From Camarhynchus parvulus (lineage: Eukaryota > Chordata > Aves > Passeriformes > Thraupidae), in assembly GCF_901933205.1 (NCBI RefSeq), contig NC_044574.1:43433609-43497608 (forward strand): DNA of 64,000 nucleotides, given 5' to 3'. Positions 38,297-53,628 of this stretch are shown piece after piece. The notes under the pieces were generated by a model. That model saw only the letters and a list, made by a program, of their open reading frames with translations, did no database searches and had not been told where the DNA came from. The translations under genes and the position numbers were made by a program. How positions within the stretch are numbered: position 1 is the first letter of the stretch; each line of letters begins with the position of its first letter.

Positions 38297-41200
38297 AACC
38301 CCAAGATCAAGGTTTGGTAACAGTATTCAGCATTCAGAGCTAAATTGTGCTGCTCATTCTTTTGATTCAGACTGGTCTGCCCACAAAGCCCTAATCTAGC
38401 ACTTGTTGCATTGTCATCTATTCACTCTTTAAAGATGCTAAATAATGTTTCGATTTTCCTGTGTCTTTATCAAGCTAAAATGATTTCTTTCTTTCCTTTC
38501 TTTTTTTTTTGTCTTAAGAGCAGCACATATTTTTTTCCTGATGTTGGCAAAACAGGAAATATGATGACAAAGAGTAACATTTTGTGGTAAAATGCTATTA
38601 CTGTCATCAATATTGTCATTATCAGAAGAACAGCAATGTAAGAGACAGAAAAACCATTGCAATATCCTCTTGCTCAAAGCAGAATTTAGAAAAAACCATC
38701 AATTTCAGAAATAAATGAGATTTTCCAAAAGTCATAATTGGGATAGTTTACCAGAATGGTAGATTTTTCCTTCATCCCAACAGGCTGACATTGCAAGTTT
38801 TGATTTGAGTACAATAACTTTCTTAGAAATGCGATTACAAGTGCTACAGCACACAGAATCTGTTAATAGTATTAAGGACTATGAGATTTTGGGGTTCAAA
38901 TTAAGTATTGTCAGTTTTAATCAAACCAACTTTTCATATAAAATCTTAGTTATTCTCCCACCATTTCCCTCCTCTAAGATTGCATTTTACTCATTAACTT
39001 CCACAAGACAGCAATGAGCCATGGAGAGGGGAATGCCATCACAGCAATGAAGACCTTCAGGTTTTAGAGCAGTCATATCACTGGAGCAAAGCTGAGTTTG
39101 TGTGCTTGGCTTGGCTGCTTTGAAAGGCCCTCCAAGAAACTTCTTACCTTCTGGTTCTTGTGAATATTTGTTTTTCTAAGTAGCAGACTTTACTTTTTGT
39201 GACTTTGTGCCGTGACTTAGAACTTGTTGACATTCAGCCTTGGGAGATGGTGTTCAGGGACACATCAAGAGTAAAACTCATGCAGCATGACCTGTTCTGG
39301 TCATTCTTGCAACACTTTCAGTTGCCTGAAAATATCTTGCATCCTTATAAGCTGAGTGCTGTGGTCTGCTCATTGTTTTGGTAAAGTAATTGCAAAGACT
39401 TTGTTTCTTGTACATTTTGTTAAAGCTTCTGTTCTGAAGCTTTTAAAAAATTGTTTCCTCAGTACTGTTTTTATTCCAGTTTAGTGGTATTGTATCTGTT
39501 ACCTTAAATACCTTTGCAATTACACTGTAGTGCAAGACAGAGAAACAAACATCTCATACAGTGGTATGTTACAGTCTGTGTATTTAATACTAGAATTAGA
39601 CTGTCAGTTTAACAATTTATTGTCCACAGAGATCAAAAGATTTCTTTTTTAAATAAATGCATATAGTTTTTCTTAATTCCTGAAGAAGCCTCTTTTTCCT
39701 TTATCATCCCTGTTGAGATGTCACTGATGATATTGTATTGATCCACTAAAAAGGTTTGTGGTAAAGCTTTTTAGTTGATGTAGACTCTTTTTAATAATAG
39801 CTATGCCAGGATGCTGTACAGAACTCTGTAGCTAGGGTTGTGTCAGCACTTACATATGAAATCTCTCATTTTTATCAGCGACTTAGTGCTGACAATAAAA
39901 AATTGCTTTGAGGAAAAGCATAGTAAGATCTTAGCCTTCAGGGTGAGTCAGTAAGACTTCACTGTATTAAAAGCTATTCAGATGAATCTGAGTTAATGAA
40001 AGGTTAGAATCTTCTCTTTTACACACAGACTCATTATGTGTGCTTGCAACTACTATTTTAAAATTATTTTTAAGGCTTTTTTTCATTACTTGAGGTCCTG
40101 CCATTCAGCATCTAAAAAAGCAGCAGAATTCAATGCTCTCCTCCTCTGGGCATCTCTAAGGGATCTACAGCAGTTCTTGAACCTGCCTGCCTCTTTGTCT
40201 TGGTTCCCCCCTGCCTCTTCTTCCCCTTCTCCCGAGCCTGCAGTTGCTCTGAGCAAAGGACCTAGCAATGAAAGACGGCTGTCTCACTGGTGTTCTGTTT
40301 TTATATTTACCAAATGTTTGATCCCACATGAGACAGAAACAAGTGCAGAGGGGTATTTTCTCCTTATTTTACAAACATAAAGCAGCCACTGTGAAAGCAT
40401 GTGTCTCATACTACAGACTGATGCTGTTGTATGCTGGCTCACAGTCCAGAGCACAGAGCTGTTCCCTCGTGATGGGGGCCTAAATGAGCAGGATTGATTT
40501 GGTTTTTCCCTAATGGTGGTAGTGAGAGTGCCTGCAGTGCCTGCCCTTTGTGGGAAAGGGAATGGCTTGAGCACTCAGGGCTGGGTTCAGTTCCCACTTG
40601 TTCCTGCAAGGGTGGAAGGGCTCATCTCTCCCTTTTCTAGAAGAGTGCTGAGAAATTGTTTGGCTAGGAGCATCTTCCATCTCTGTTGTGGTGTGTAGGC
40701 CACTGTGTGGTTAAGAATAAGAAGGAGAGAAAGGCAGAAGGAATGTGATTTTGCAGACTTAGTATGCTTTGCCCTGGGTTTGGGGAAGAGATGCCCGAGC
40801 ACCGGAGTCTGCTGCTTGTGTTATTTCCAAATTTTCTCTCTCAAAAAATTAACAACTGTATGGAAAAAGCAGGACTAAAATACAGCTTTCCCTAGGAACT
40901 GATATCCTAGAGTAATCATCCCTTCTGTTATTGTGTCCTGCTGGCTTAGAATGCTGTAGTGATGAGAAAGAAATGCTGTTTTACATGTCCCTCATCAGAT
41001 TTTGCTCTGATAATGCACATGTGTGTCTTTCTTAATTTCACATCTAACTGAGCCTGACATACAGACCTTATGACGTTTTGATTTTTTTTTTTTTTTGCTT
41101 TGTTTGTGGTTCATTGATAGGTGTCAGCCTGGTCATCAGGCCTTCCTGGGACAGGAAAATGCTAGAGGAAAAACAAAAATATAACCACCAAACTCAACTG

Positions 41201-41605
41201 TTGATGAGTACAAAAAGTGAAAAGAAGAAGGGAGAGATGTAATACTCCAAAAAACTAAATTTAAAGAGTCTGAGTTGTCATAGTCCAAAGCACAGCTGCA
41301 CTACATTGCTACAGATACAAGTCTGGATTTCACAGGAACTTGCTCTCACATTTAAGTTCAGTGTAGCTGACCTTGCTGGGCAGGTCTCTGACAGAATCAC
41401 TCTTTCACCTGTTTGTTGCTAAGATAAAGCAGTTCACTATGAAATGTACACATGTACCATTGCATTGAGCAACCTGGAGAACATGTATAAAATACACCTT
41501 GTTTCCATTCTGTGGGCATGCTGATGGTCCACGAGGGCAAAAGTTGGAGTGTGAGACTGTTGTAATGAATGTGCAGGAAGAAGTTGGGCTGACAAAGTAA
41601 TGAGA

Positions 41606-41657
41606 TTTTTTATCCTTTATTTACCTTTCACTTTTTTATCCTTTACTTACCTTTTCC
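41606..41657 (+). repeat. Tandem duplication, 2 x 26 bp
   Basis: A 26-bp unit that starts TTTTTTATCCTTTATTTACC is repeated immediately with a few differences. It is a pyrimidine-rich local duplication with no coding meaning that I can see. Confidence 0.85.
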
Positions 41658-44600
41658 AGGGAAGCATATGTAATAAACATCACTTTATAAATGGGAAAAC
41701 AGACTCTGCAAGTAAAGAGGATGAAGATTTTTCTTCAGGCCCCTGGCAAATCTGAGCATGGAAACCAAATCTCCTCAAAATGTATTCAGGAGTTTTCCCA
41801 CTAGGTCACATTTTCTCCACATAGTATTTTCTTTGTGAGGAAAGCACAGAGAAAAGTCTCAAGTGACTACAAGATGGCAAAGCATTTGTAGGAGTATTCC
41901 AAGTACCTTAAAAAGGTGATCCCCATTTCCTGTAACTGGAGACATAAAGCACAAGGAAGATAGTGACTTGCTGAAATTCTCTCATTTGGGATAAAAATCA
42001 CAACTGTTTCCTACCTTTTTAATACATTTAACAAAATGGTCTCTGTAGCCTCTTGGACCTTATTGCTTCAGTTTCTTTTGTGCCACATCCTCACAAGTAC
42101 GAGTGCAGTGTCTTTGCCAGCCGTTGGGAGCTGTGTGCCAACTAATGCAGCTGTCACTTGATTATTTTTTTTCCCCCAAGCTTTTTGGCTCCATCTGCTT
42201 GCCTGGTCACTTCCATTGTTTGGTTTCCATTTCCTACTGTGCTGCCTCCCAGATGCACAGTTGTCAGTAATAGTCAGTTTGTGCCTCTCCCTGCCCCCAG
42301 TCTCCCCAGAGGATGCAGATTACACCTTTCCTTCCTCTAAATGCCTGTGCCCGTACTCACAACTCAGGATGGAGAGCAGAAGAGACTTCCTGAACATGTC
42401 ATAACTAATGTATACCAAAGCATTTTCCATCTGCTTTCCACCCACAGCTACAGCTATTTCTCACAGTATCTGCAGTGACAACAAAATATTTTTCTTGAGC
42501 AGGTTTTGGTTAAGTGGCATAAATAGAGGAAGAAAGGAAACAGACAACAGGGACTGAAGGATATGTGCAGGAGCCAGGAAAGGAGTTCTGTAATTTATTT
42601 ATCTTAGAGGTATAACCACCCCTAATTTTGAGTGGTAATTTACTGATGGAAGATTAGTCATTAATTATTTTTTCTAATTAAAAATATCCCTTGCATATCA
42701 TGAGCAAATCAAGATGTTGAAGTGTGCAGATCATGCACATTGCTAAGTTGGTGCAGAGCATCACAATAAGTTTTATGAGCCAGCTGAATTTGAAACAAAC
42801 GATGAACTGGCAAACCACTTAGCCTAATTCAAGTGAATAATATGGATAGATTCTACCTGCTGCTTTGGCTTGTTTGATGCCCAATTTTATTTTTCTATTT
42901 ATTTTAATTATCTATATGTGTCTGTATATTTACTCGCAGTTGATTTGGTTTCAATTTTTGTTTGGCAGCTCAAGAAAGCAGCAACAACTGGCAGTTACAA
43001 ACTGATTAGGTTTTGCAAGTTTATTGGTCTGAGAAGTTCTTTGTGTCATTGTTGTAATCAAGATTTTTTATCTTGCTTATGTGTAGATACACAGTGCCTT
43101 TTAAATTTCTCATAAAAATTTCTTAGGATCACATGGGTGCATTGAAGCCTATACATAGGTTGATTTTTAAGGAATTAGTATATCTTGGTTAACATTTTGC
43201 ACATTTGGCACTTTTTCCAACAGAAGAATGAGTAGTTAACATGTGTTTGCTGTACTTTATCTTTGTGGAGTTTCTAAATGCATTGACTTCCAAGAGAAAA
43301 TAATAAAACTGCAAAGGATATTTATTATCCTGTGGAGACAAAAGATACCACCTTCCAGGTTGAATTTTACTAGAAATGTGGACTTAATCTTTTCCAAACT
43401 GAGATGTTTCTGGCCATTTGGTGACCATACCTTCCAATGGGGACAAACTCACAGAAAAGGCACCTTTCTTTATGAAGAAGATAATGAGTTTTTATGTGTT
43501 TCAGTGCCAAAGTCTTCCTCAAACCTGTTTCATGCCACACATAACATGAATCTTATCACTATTGTGTGTTGCCAGTATGGTTACATTAATTATTCTTCCA
43601 TTCCTGGTAGTACTCTTCTTTCAAGTTTCTTGTGGACCTTTAATTTTGTGACTAAAGTAAAATAGCGGCCTTCTATCTGTGGAAAAGTATAGGCAAAGAA
43701 GTACAGTGAGTTTTGTTAGAAACTACATTTAATGGTTCTGAGCTGTTGCATTGACTTGGTGACCCCACAAAGGTAGCAACAATCACTTGGATTATGGAAT
43801 GGTTCAGATCCTTTATGATCCTATGGCATCTAAAAAAATCCCCAAACAAAACAATGCCCCCACTGCCAGCAAGGGAAAACCAGCCATGAACCTTGTTCTG
43901 AGAGAGTAAAGATATAAAATGTGTATTAATATATTAGAGGTATTAGCTAATTTTATAGCAGGAGGTTTGATTGCTGTAAGCACAGGAAGACAAATCTTGG
44001 ACCTTAGTTGTTGTATCACAACTAGTGCACAGAGTAGCTTCTTGTGGAACAGCGAGTTGCAGAACTGCCAAAATCCAGTGGCATCAGATTCTTCTAACTT
44101 AAGGAACAAACTCTTAATCATCCTCTCATCTTCTCCTGTAGGAATCACACTTCCAAAATTTCCTATGTGTGCTAGGAAATTCCGTATACTGACTGAAATG
44201 GATGCTATTCCAATGTGTGTAGCAGACCTTTGATTCTCAGAATTGAAATTCTAAGTGTAGGAATTATGGAAAATAGTGCATACTACCAGTACCTGCTTGT
44301 GGGAAGAGCTGAGAAATAAAGAAGTGATGGTAATTCCTTGGCTGTCTAAGTGTTACAAATTTATTTTAGCTGTAGTCTGAAAAGATCTTTTATTAGTACA
44401 TGTGGCTTTACAGGTGATTGTGAGTGGTTCCATGAGCAGGAAAATGTCAGTAGCTGACAACTGAAATCTCGTGCCATCACTTGCAGAGGGATGGCTGTGG
44501 TAAATGTCCCAATGACATATATTATGTAAGGTGTAATTAGGTGACAGATGGTGTCAAACTTCATTTGCACTTGCAGTTGGCATAGTTTTTTGAGAAAGGA

Positions 44601-47600
44601 ACAGTAAGGACACACTGGTATTTTGGTGCTTTATTTAGCCACTTCTATTCACAAACCTCCAGATTTTGTACATTTACTCATGAAGGCAATTACACTTTTG
44701 GTTTTAACAAGTAAGTTCTCAGATGGTCAGTTAAGATATCCTTGATGCTGAGGAAGGCAGATACTACTGCTGTACAGACTTCTTTTAAAATGTGTAAGTA
44801 TACAGTGGTTATTGTATCTTGACAGGCCATCTATCACAATTGCAGGATTGACATTCCTACAACCATGAGTCCGCTATTTTCCACGTGTAAAACTTTCTAT
44901 GCCTATAAATATAGGCAAGTACTGTTAAAATGTGAAGACATTTGTCTCTTTATTTGGTTTATATTGATTGTATTGATGACTGACAAACAGCTTCTAGTAT
45001 CAGTTCTGTCACTAGTAGGACATTTTATTTCGTTTTCATGCAAGGATTGTAGTACAGTCTTTGCACTTTCTCAGAATAAAAAAAGACATTATTTTTGGTA
45101 TTTTCTGTTCTTTTAATTTTATAAAATTAACTGCTGTCCCAAGGTAATGTTTTTTGCCTCTACTAGTCACAATGAGAGTGCCTATTGTTTGTAATCTTTA
45201 CATTTCAATTTGCGTTTACTCATTTATTTCATCAATAACTCTCCTTGGATCCTATTGCTGATCTTTCGTATCAGCTCTAAATAACTTGGCAAAGGAACCT
45301 ATGCAAAGGTAGATAAACTTCTGCAACTTTTACATTATGTAAAACTTGAATTGACCTTTAGCAACCTGTACATTTCAGGGTCATATACAGATTTACACCA
45401 GCCTGTGTTGGGTATGTCAAATAAGAGGGGTTTAGAGAGATGAACACTTTTTGAAAATACTTCCTTATAAACACTTCAGCTACTTTAGACATTAGTTAGC
45501 CTGCCTAGTGAACTTTACTGGCTGACTGGTTTAACATCTTGTTAGTTTCCTGTATGTATTTCTTGTCCTAACAATGTTGGTGGTATGCTGCAAGGACAAT
45601 GCTGGTTGGACTCCATCTCTATTGTTAGAGAAGCTTTAAATATTATTAAATTAAGGAATTGAGTTCTTGGCCTTTATGACAGTTTTCCTCTTCTTGGTGC
45701 ACAAAGCCAATTTATCTTGAAGCATAAAATAAACAACCAAGTACTAATGTTATGAAGTGTCCATTTCTGCTTGTTTCAGCTATTACTAAATATAAAAATT
45801 GATATGCTGGAACACTTACTCCTGAGTCGTTGTCTTTCTCCAAGCCTTGCATAATACAGTAAATCAATAATGCACTTTCTTGCCTACAGGCGCTGAACAG
45901 ATCTGATCTTGTTTACTCTGTATCTAGTAATGAATTATCTATAATTCCTCTAAGACCTTACACTGTAGAATTTATTCTATGCTTCATGTTTTTCCCCTTC
46001 CTATCCCCTTATGTTTAGTTCACCTCTAGTTTTACACTGCCACATGTATTTGGAATAGTCTCTGTTGTGATACACAGCTTCTAACTTCACCTTGCAATTT
46101 CTTTTCAAAGCACAATTTTTCTGTGATCTTATCTACTCCCACTTTCCTGTGTTGCTGCTTCTAATTTTCTAAAACAGTAGTGGGTGAACTAATAACCAGC
46201 TAAATATCAATCCCATTGCAAGCAGCTAAATATATATCTTCTGTCCTTGGTCTGAGATTTGTGAATTCTGTTGAGCAAATACTGATCTTTAGACAGTATA
46301 GACAATGGACTCCACTGTACCAGAGCCACTTGGCTCATTCCTTCTGGAAAGGAACACATGTATGAATAGTGATAGATAAAATAGATCCTGGTTGATATTT
46401 GTCAGACTTGTACTTGGAGAAAGGACTTTCCCTATGAAGGACAAACAGAAGCACCTGCTTTTGAATTTCATGTTTATGTACTGGATATGAAGGTTACTGG
46501 TCACTAATTTGGAGGTGATAATGTGCATATTAAAAAACAAAATCTGGGGTTGTTTTATTTCTGTAGATCCAAAAGACTTGAATAGACTTTCAGAAATGCA
46601 CTGAGGCAGAGCAGCACTGAGCATTTCAGTCTTGGGGAAAGTATAGTCAAAAGGATAGAGGTAATATATGAGCAAGCAGGAACAGAATAATTTCTTACAG
46701 CTTTTTTTTGATATGTTAGCACTTGGAAAGATATGTCATTCTTTCTTTGGGTTTTTTTTTAAGAGAAAGGTAGAGCTTTTACAGACTTCTTCATTACCAT
46801 CTTTCAGTATCACTGCTGTTGTTCATTACTACTGAAGCATACAGTCACTGAGCATGTGGTCCCTGCAGAACCAAATAACTGAATGCTCAAATCCAGCTGC
46901 AGACGCTTTTCAAAACAAAGGAACTTCTCTCCATGTATTTTGGACTCTCGTTGCATCTTATAAACTTTTATAAGTATTTTATAAAATACAAATGAACACG
47001 TTATCTGCAAGTGTTGATTTTTGAGAGTTTTGGTCAATGGCTGGATGATTCCAAGTCACTCTTGAAATAGTGTATGGCACTGCTGCTACCAGAACAGAAG
47101 AGATTCAGTTGGCATTTTATTTCTTCTACTTTATTACCACATCTGCAAATATTGGAAGTCTGTAGCTGTTTCTATGTTCAGCTGTTCATCTGTTTCAGCT
47201 GTGATCTTTTGTTGCTTATTGATAAGGATTTGGTAAGAGCAGCATGTACTCTTGAACAATTCTATTTTATAGATAGAAATTCCTAATTCTTCTACCTTCA
47301 TAGATCTTCCATGCATCTATGATCTGCTGAAAAAAAACCAAAACCAAACCAAGTCCAAGAAAATGAATGAAAATATAAAAACCTAAAACCCAAACAAACC
47401 AAAAAGGTAGGAATGTTCTTGATGATGTTCCATTCCTTGAAGCATGCTCTAAGTTCTGTCATCAACCTGAATAGTGGAGCTGTCCTGTCCACATGTCTGC
47501 ATCTCAGGCTCTCCCTGATTGCTTTGCTTTCTTCTTGTAGATAAAAAATGCTAGAGCAAAAATTTTTTACTCAAACCTTCTTGGAGACACGAGTAACAAG

Positions 47601-50600
47601 AAGTGGTGGCAGAACAGAAGTAGGCACATGTGAATGCAATGTAGTGGTAGAAAACATTAAAACATTTACCTTTAGAAAGACCTTCTTTATAGTTCCAGTT
47701 GTGGAATGCATTTGCCCTTGCACGGCACATCTCCTTGAGCCCGCTGATGATGGGATTGGTGATACCTTTTCTTATGCTCTCAGTGTATTTGCAGGCTTGT
47801 TTTATATTTTGTTAAATTTCTGAGGTTATTGGAACAACTTGAAGAAATTAAAAAAAAAAAACACAACAAAACCCCTTTTTAGAATTGAGAGTAATGCTGG
47901 GAGCAAAGCACTTTGTCCAAGTAGTAAATTCTGTGGTAAATTTGCCATCTGCAAATAGACAGGAACTTTTCTTCTCTCTTGAAATTATCTGTCCTCATGA
48001 GCTTTCTCAGGATGTTCACTTATGAAAGTGGCTGCTAAAGAAGCAGGAAGCCCATGAATTGTAGTAGTGAGATAGGATCTTTCTGGCAATTCCAATTCAC
48101 CACTGCTCTTTTCCTCTTATGTTTACCATGAGGAAAATAACAAAAAAAATAGTTTTGTTGCTTAGAAAATATTAGACTTTTAAATTGTGTTTATAGCTTG
48201 TTCTCTGACTAAGTAAGGGAAGTGCTAGCAGTTCATTTCTACAAATCACTTGTAAGGTACATACATCTGAGATGTGTGTTGTGTCTAAAAGTTTGTAGGC
48301 AGTAGATGCAAGCTACTTTCTAAGACTGATTGAGATCCTTGGCTGACCTTTGGTGGGTCTTATCAGCATGAGGAAACTGTGGAACAGAACAGAGCATGAA
48401 TCTTAAGAGAGCTGTTGCTACTTTCCCAGGTGAATGTGACTGGGCCATAGCGGGCATTGAGTTCAGGTTCAGCTGGGCCAGCTGCAGGCTGTGGCTGCCT
48501 GCTGCCTGCTGTGTGCCCCTGAAGTAGATTGTTCACCTGTAATCTGTGTGTGGAACTGCTCTTGTGAGTGCTTCCTAATCGATTTCAGGCAAAATGAATC
48601 TGCTTAGCTGAGACTTCAAACTTGTAAGCTAACCTGGCTCATTCTGACTGAGGCGGATTAGTGATGCTTATGTGCGCAGGTGCGCCAGGAGATCTGGCTG
48701 GATGCAGGGATAAGCAGGCTGGCTGTGGGAGGCTGAGCCTGTGCCTCAGGAAGAGTGTATGCATGTGTCTCTACACTTCTACTTCTTTCCAGAAGTCCCT
48801 TTAAAGAGCTTATTTTAATGTGTCAGGAAGTGTGCTTTGAAAGCAAAATAAATCCTGTGCAGAATAAGCATGCTGGGGTGCTTGCTGAGTGCTTGTTTTC
48901 TATTAGCTGCTAGTCCTTTCCTATTTTAAACCTAATATATGACTGCTTTGTTGCAATTTTATCTAATTCAATGATCTAGGGTTTCCCTATGCTGCTGGGC
49001 TTAGTCCTCGCATATATCTCTAGGTATAAAAACTTCAACGAATATTTCAGTTTCCACTGGAACTGTGTGCACACAACTACGAAGGAGGAAGCCTAACTAA
49101 CTGATTTTTCAAAAATATCTGTTTAGAAACAGCTGTCAGGCTTATGAAGTTGACTTTTTATATTTTTAAAAAGTCCTACTAGAAAGTCTGCTGAAGCTTT
49201 CTTCCATTTTCCTCTGTTGCATAACTAAGAGAATTTCTGTGCAAGCCCATAGAAATCTCATGCTTTTTTGAGATTGGTAATGTGATCTCTACTAAATCAA
49301 CTGTTTGTCACTGATGGATGGTGCCTGCATCTGATCTGCTTAGTATTTCCATGCTGGGGTATAGATGATGGAACACTCATCATGCAATCTCTGTTCCTTC
49401 ACCAGTGACAGAAACATCTAGTAATGCCCAGCCTGCTGTCCTGCTACCATGAGCTGAACATTTTCCAGATGTTAGGACTCATCAGAAAAAGTCTCTGGAA
49501 TGTGTAAATTTATTACCTGGGATTTAGTGCACCTGGGATTAGACTTTTAGGTTGTCACCTCCTATCCACTTGTAACAAGTCCTTTAAAGCAGATCCAAAT
49601 CTGTTGATTTCATTTTTTTTTTTTCTGGTGAGCCCTAGAGCTTGGAGTGTCAGATGTTGCTCCCTGTGTTTCAACTCCAAGCCAGATGTGCAGCAGGCTT
49701 TCTTTGCTCTCTCCCCCCACCCCTGAAACTCAAAAATCAAGGAATGCAAGACTAACTGGGCAGTCTGTGGAAATTGGCTTTGGGCCAGAAGTTCCAAGAA
49801 GAACCACAATAAATTTACACTGTAAATCAGTATTTTTAAAATGGTCAGTTCTTCAACAGAGAAGTGAACACTGAGTGCAGGAGCTCCTGCTGAGAACAGC
49901 CATGTTCCTGAAACAGTTGGTACTTTCCGTGTCAAAGTAGTTGTTTAACATATTGAAAAAATATACCAGAAATGCCTAAAAGAGCTTGGGGGTTTGGGGT
50001 CAATGCCGACCTGTGATGATGAGATATCTTGGAAACATATCCTTGATCTCACTGATGTCTGAGGAGAAAGTGCTGATCTGAAGACCTCATTGGTGCCATT
50101 ACTCCGTGTTGACTGCAATAGCTTTGAGAATGGCTGTGAGCTCTGTGGGAATGGATTTCAGTACATAAACCCTGCACTAGTACAAGTAGAAAATACGTTC
50201 TTGCTAGGCTTTGATAAAAATCTATGAGGAATTCACCAGGAAATGAAAGCATTTCTTAGAGCCTAGTTTCTTTCCAGGATTCTTCCTGAAGAAAGAAAAT
50301 TGGTGTGCTAGGTATTTCTCAGGTGTTGAGATGATTAGAATGAAAATGTAAATACCTTTAAAAGTTTAGCTGTATTTTTTGTAGTGTCTTATACTTCATA
50401 CCTAATCATTGCTTCAGCTGAGCAAGTAGCTGACTCCTATGTTTGGTGACTAAAAAGTGACTTCTGAACTTTGGACAGAATGGTACCATTTGCTAATCAT
50501 CCATGCATCTGAGAACATGGAAGTCCATGCATAGATTATAAGAAAAATTAAAATACACACTGATGGGAAGGCTGTGAGGTACGACTTGAACTTCACACTG

Positions 50601-53600
50601 CCTGTACTATATCCTGTTTTCCTCAGTGGAGGACTAGATCTTTTGAAAAATTGAGCTATTTAGTGAGAGAGCCTTACAGTTACTAAAAGCCTTTTTGGGC
50701 TGCTTCAGTGAGAAAATTACGGTAAGGTCCATTTTGCAGGCTTCAAGCTATGTCATAGGACATAACCTTATCAGCCAGGTTTTCCAGTAAGAACAAATAT
50801 AAATGCCCTGTTTTCAGTGGTGCTCTTGCTATCAACAACCAATGTATTATTCAGAAAGTCATCCAATTTGGCACTCTATCAGTAGAAACAGTTGGAGTGA
50901 AGTGCAACTGTTTGCAGCTGGACTGTTTCACACATCACTCTTACATAGTAGTGGTAAAACAACATTCTGAATTATCTGGATAATGGCCTCAAAATTTGAA
51001 TTAAATCAGTTATTTTACAATTTTTTAACAGCTTTTCTAGGTTAGAAAATAAACAATCAACCCAACAATGTGCTTTGTGTGTGTTCAGTGCCTCCAGAGC
51101 TCTGTTCTTTGTTGTCAACAAGATTTGACTTTTCCCTTGCCTGCTGTGTTGTGGGTTCTTGTGGCATTTAGGAGACACACCCTTTTGTCTCACAGATTGT
51201 ACCATCTCAGCTGCTTTGGATTTCCACCTATTACCAGCAATCCGGCAAATTTCTCCTTCTGAATATCAGTACTTCACTAGGACCTGAGCAACTATCTACT
51301 TGCTTCCAAAATATGCTGGTCTCCAATATCCACAAGGCAGCTGTGTGGCATGGCAAATGACCTTTGTGAAGCCCAGTACACCTGAGTTAGCAGTGAGGGC
51401 AGGCACTGGGTTTGGCTGGGGAGTGGTGCAGTCTGTGTTTGATCAGTACAGCTGATGCTGTTTAGCACTGACTGGGAGAGATAGAGACTGCTCCTCACCT
51501 ACAGGGGTCTTGAAAAATCAGGAACATTGATTAGCCTACAGTGAGGGTGGATCAAGGCAGTGATGTGGGAGACTGTTCCTCTTAGCAGCTGCTGTTGTGT
51601 TGTGGGCTCATTGTTGGGAAGAAAGTGTCTTAGCTCTGCATGCCTGTTTCCACATAGGCGTGAGAAATGATGCCAGCTGTGGTGAGCTGGTGGGTTGGTG
51701 AGACTCCTGACAGTAGTCAAGTGTAGATCCATAAGGCCAGCAGTAGAGCATCCCTTGCTTTTACTGAAGAGTACAGCTTCAAGTTTATGGGTAGGTGTTT
51801 ATTTCACAGTGGTGTGAGATGTTAATTGGTCCCTAATCAGTACCCATCTCTGCTGGAAGGGTGTACGATCTGCTGTCCTTCAAACAGTTCATATCTGTCA
51901 TTCTTACCCCAGTGTCAGCAACACCATATGCATTAGAGGAAACTGGTGAGATATAATTGATTTGAATTTTTTTTTCAGGAATGGTAAGGGGGGGGTACAG
52001 TTTATTTTGGTGAAGCTCCACTGAAAATATTCTGTGGCATAGCAGTAACAGCATCTTAAATGACATTAGTCACTGAAAAGAATCTCTATAACCTGTTTTT
52101 CATCCACTCAAATTACATTACCAATTTCTAATTTTAAGATTGTTTCTATTTGTCTGCATTAGTGTCTCTTTTATTTGGTAGTTCAGATGCATAATTTATT
52201 TGATAACTGTATACATTGTCAGTGCTTTACTGCATTGAACACTGCTCTCTTTACTCCTTGTAGTCACATCACCTTTCCAACTAGGAAACTGTTGTAGAGC
52301 AAAACCAGGGGATATTGGAGTTGATGGCTTTGTAGAATTGGAAGGAAAGTTTGAATGCCTGCCTGACATAAATATTGTAGGCCACCTTAATTCTTATCTA
52401 CCTCTGGTCATGTACAAAACCTTACTTTCCTGGTCCCAGAAATAATTTGAGTAAAGAAATCTATGTTTCTGTAGGTTGTTAGCAGATGTCTTGCTGCTGA
52501 ATCATACTGCTTAATCAGTTACTGAAATAAAATTCTCAGAGAACCATTTTAAGGGCATTAAATCAATAACAATAATTGCAACCATTTCCATTTCTCCAGT
52601 GGAGCCTGCTAAGAGTCTGTTTGGGCCAGGGCCAGATTCTTTTAGACAGGCTGGGATATCATCTTCCTTCAAACCTGGCACTCACTCATGCTGTTTGTCA
52701 GCAAGTGCCTTGTTGTTCTGCAAGGTCAGATTTTAAATCTAGTGCCATAAAGCTTCTCTGTGACACAGAGAACATAACACTTAGGAACCAATGTGTGCTA
52801 GGCAGCGTTCTGGAGATGTGAGGTTAATGAGAAGGCATTTACTGTTTTTTAAATAGCACGTGGATACTGTAATTGGTTTGGATTTTTTTGTTTTGTTTTA
52901 AATTAGACACTAGAAAAGGGAATGAGTTCTGCTCTGTTCTGGTAGTATGTGACCTTGTTTTACTTAGGTCTTTATACTGATGAAGATGCTGAAAATGCAG
53001 ACAAACCAGTGTATTAGCAGATTTCAGCTAAGTCTGGTAAATGCTGCCTGTATGTTTCTCTTTGTATTTCTTGTAAAAGAAGAAAAGTGCAGATCAAAGG
53101 ATCGTCCTTATCAGATGTTGATGCAAAGGCATTTAACATGTTTTGTTGACTTGCTCTGGAAGAAAGTTCATAATTTGGAGTTCATCTTTGAAAGTACAGC
53201 ATTCAGAATGGAGAGAGTCTTGCTCAGTGGATACTGCAAAAATCTGATACAACATTCACAGCTGGACACTTTGTAAGCTATGAATTGGTACTGCAGACAG
53301 ATAGACTTTCTTCATAAAATATATATTGCTCCTTGTTCTTTTAGAGCAACCTCGTAGGAATAAGGCTGAGCTGTAGTTTTTCACACCAAAATGGTAAAAT
53401 ACACCAGTGTTTATATCTTGTGTTGTTTGCATGAGGCATGTTTTCTACCCCAGTCTGACCCCAGCTACCTTTTCTTATCTCAGAAATTTGGTTTATTACT
53501 GGTGAATTAAACACAAATAAGAAATACCTTTGTCTGTCTTACGTTACAGCCTTTTACTCCAATCTGCTTTAATAGTACTGATAGAATTACTTTTTTTTTT

Positions 53601-53628
53601 CCCTAGCATATAAGACTACATGATAGTT

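Larger units (their letters stand above)
33102..53628. other. Presumed FBXW7 5' intron, no gene recognised
   Basis: About 20 kb of AT-rich DNA with short tandem repeats only. Several ATTA-rich blocks without simple repeats (about 33640-33860 and 34240-34460) look like candidate regulatory elements. Open frames of up to 140 codons (for example 43243-43665, plus) lack any family signal. Confidence 0.5.

Noticed and set aside
43243..43665. 140-codon plus-strand open frame
   Set aside because: Mixed composition rich in Phe, Ile and Cys, as AT-rich non-coding DNA gives. No motif and no similarity I know.
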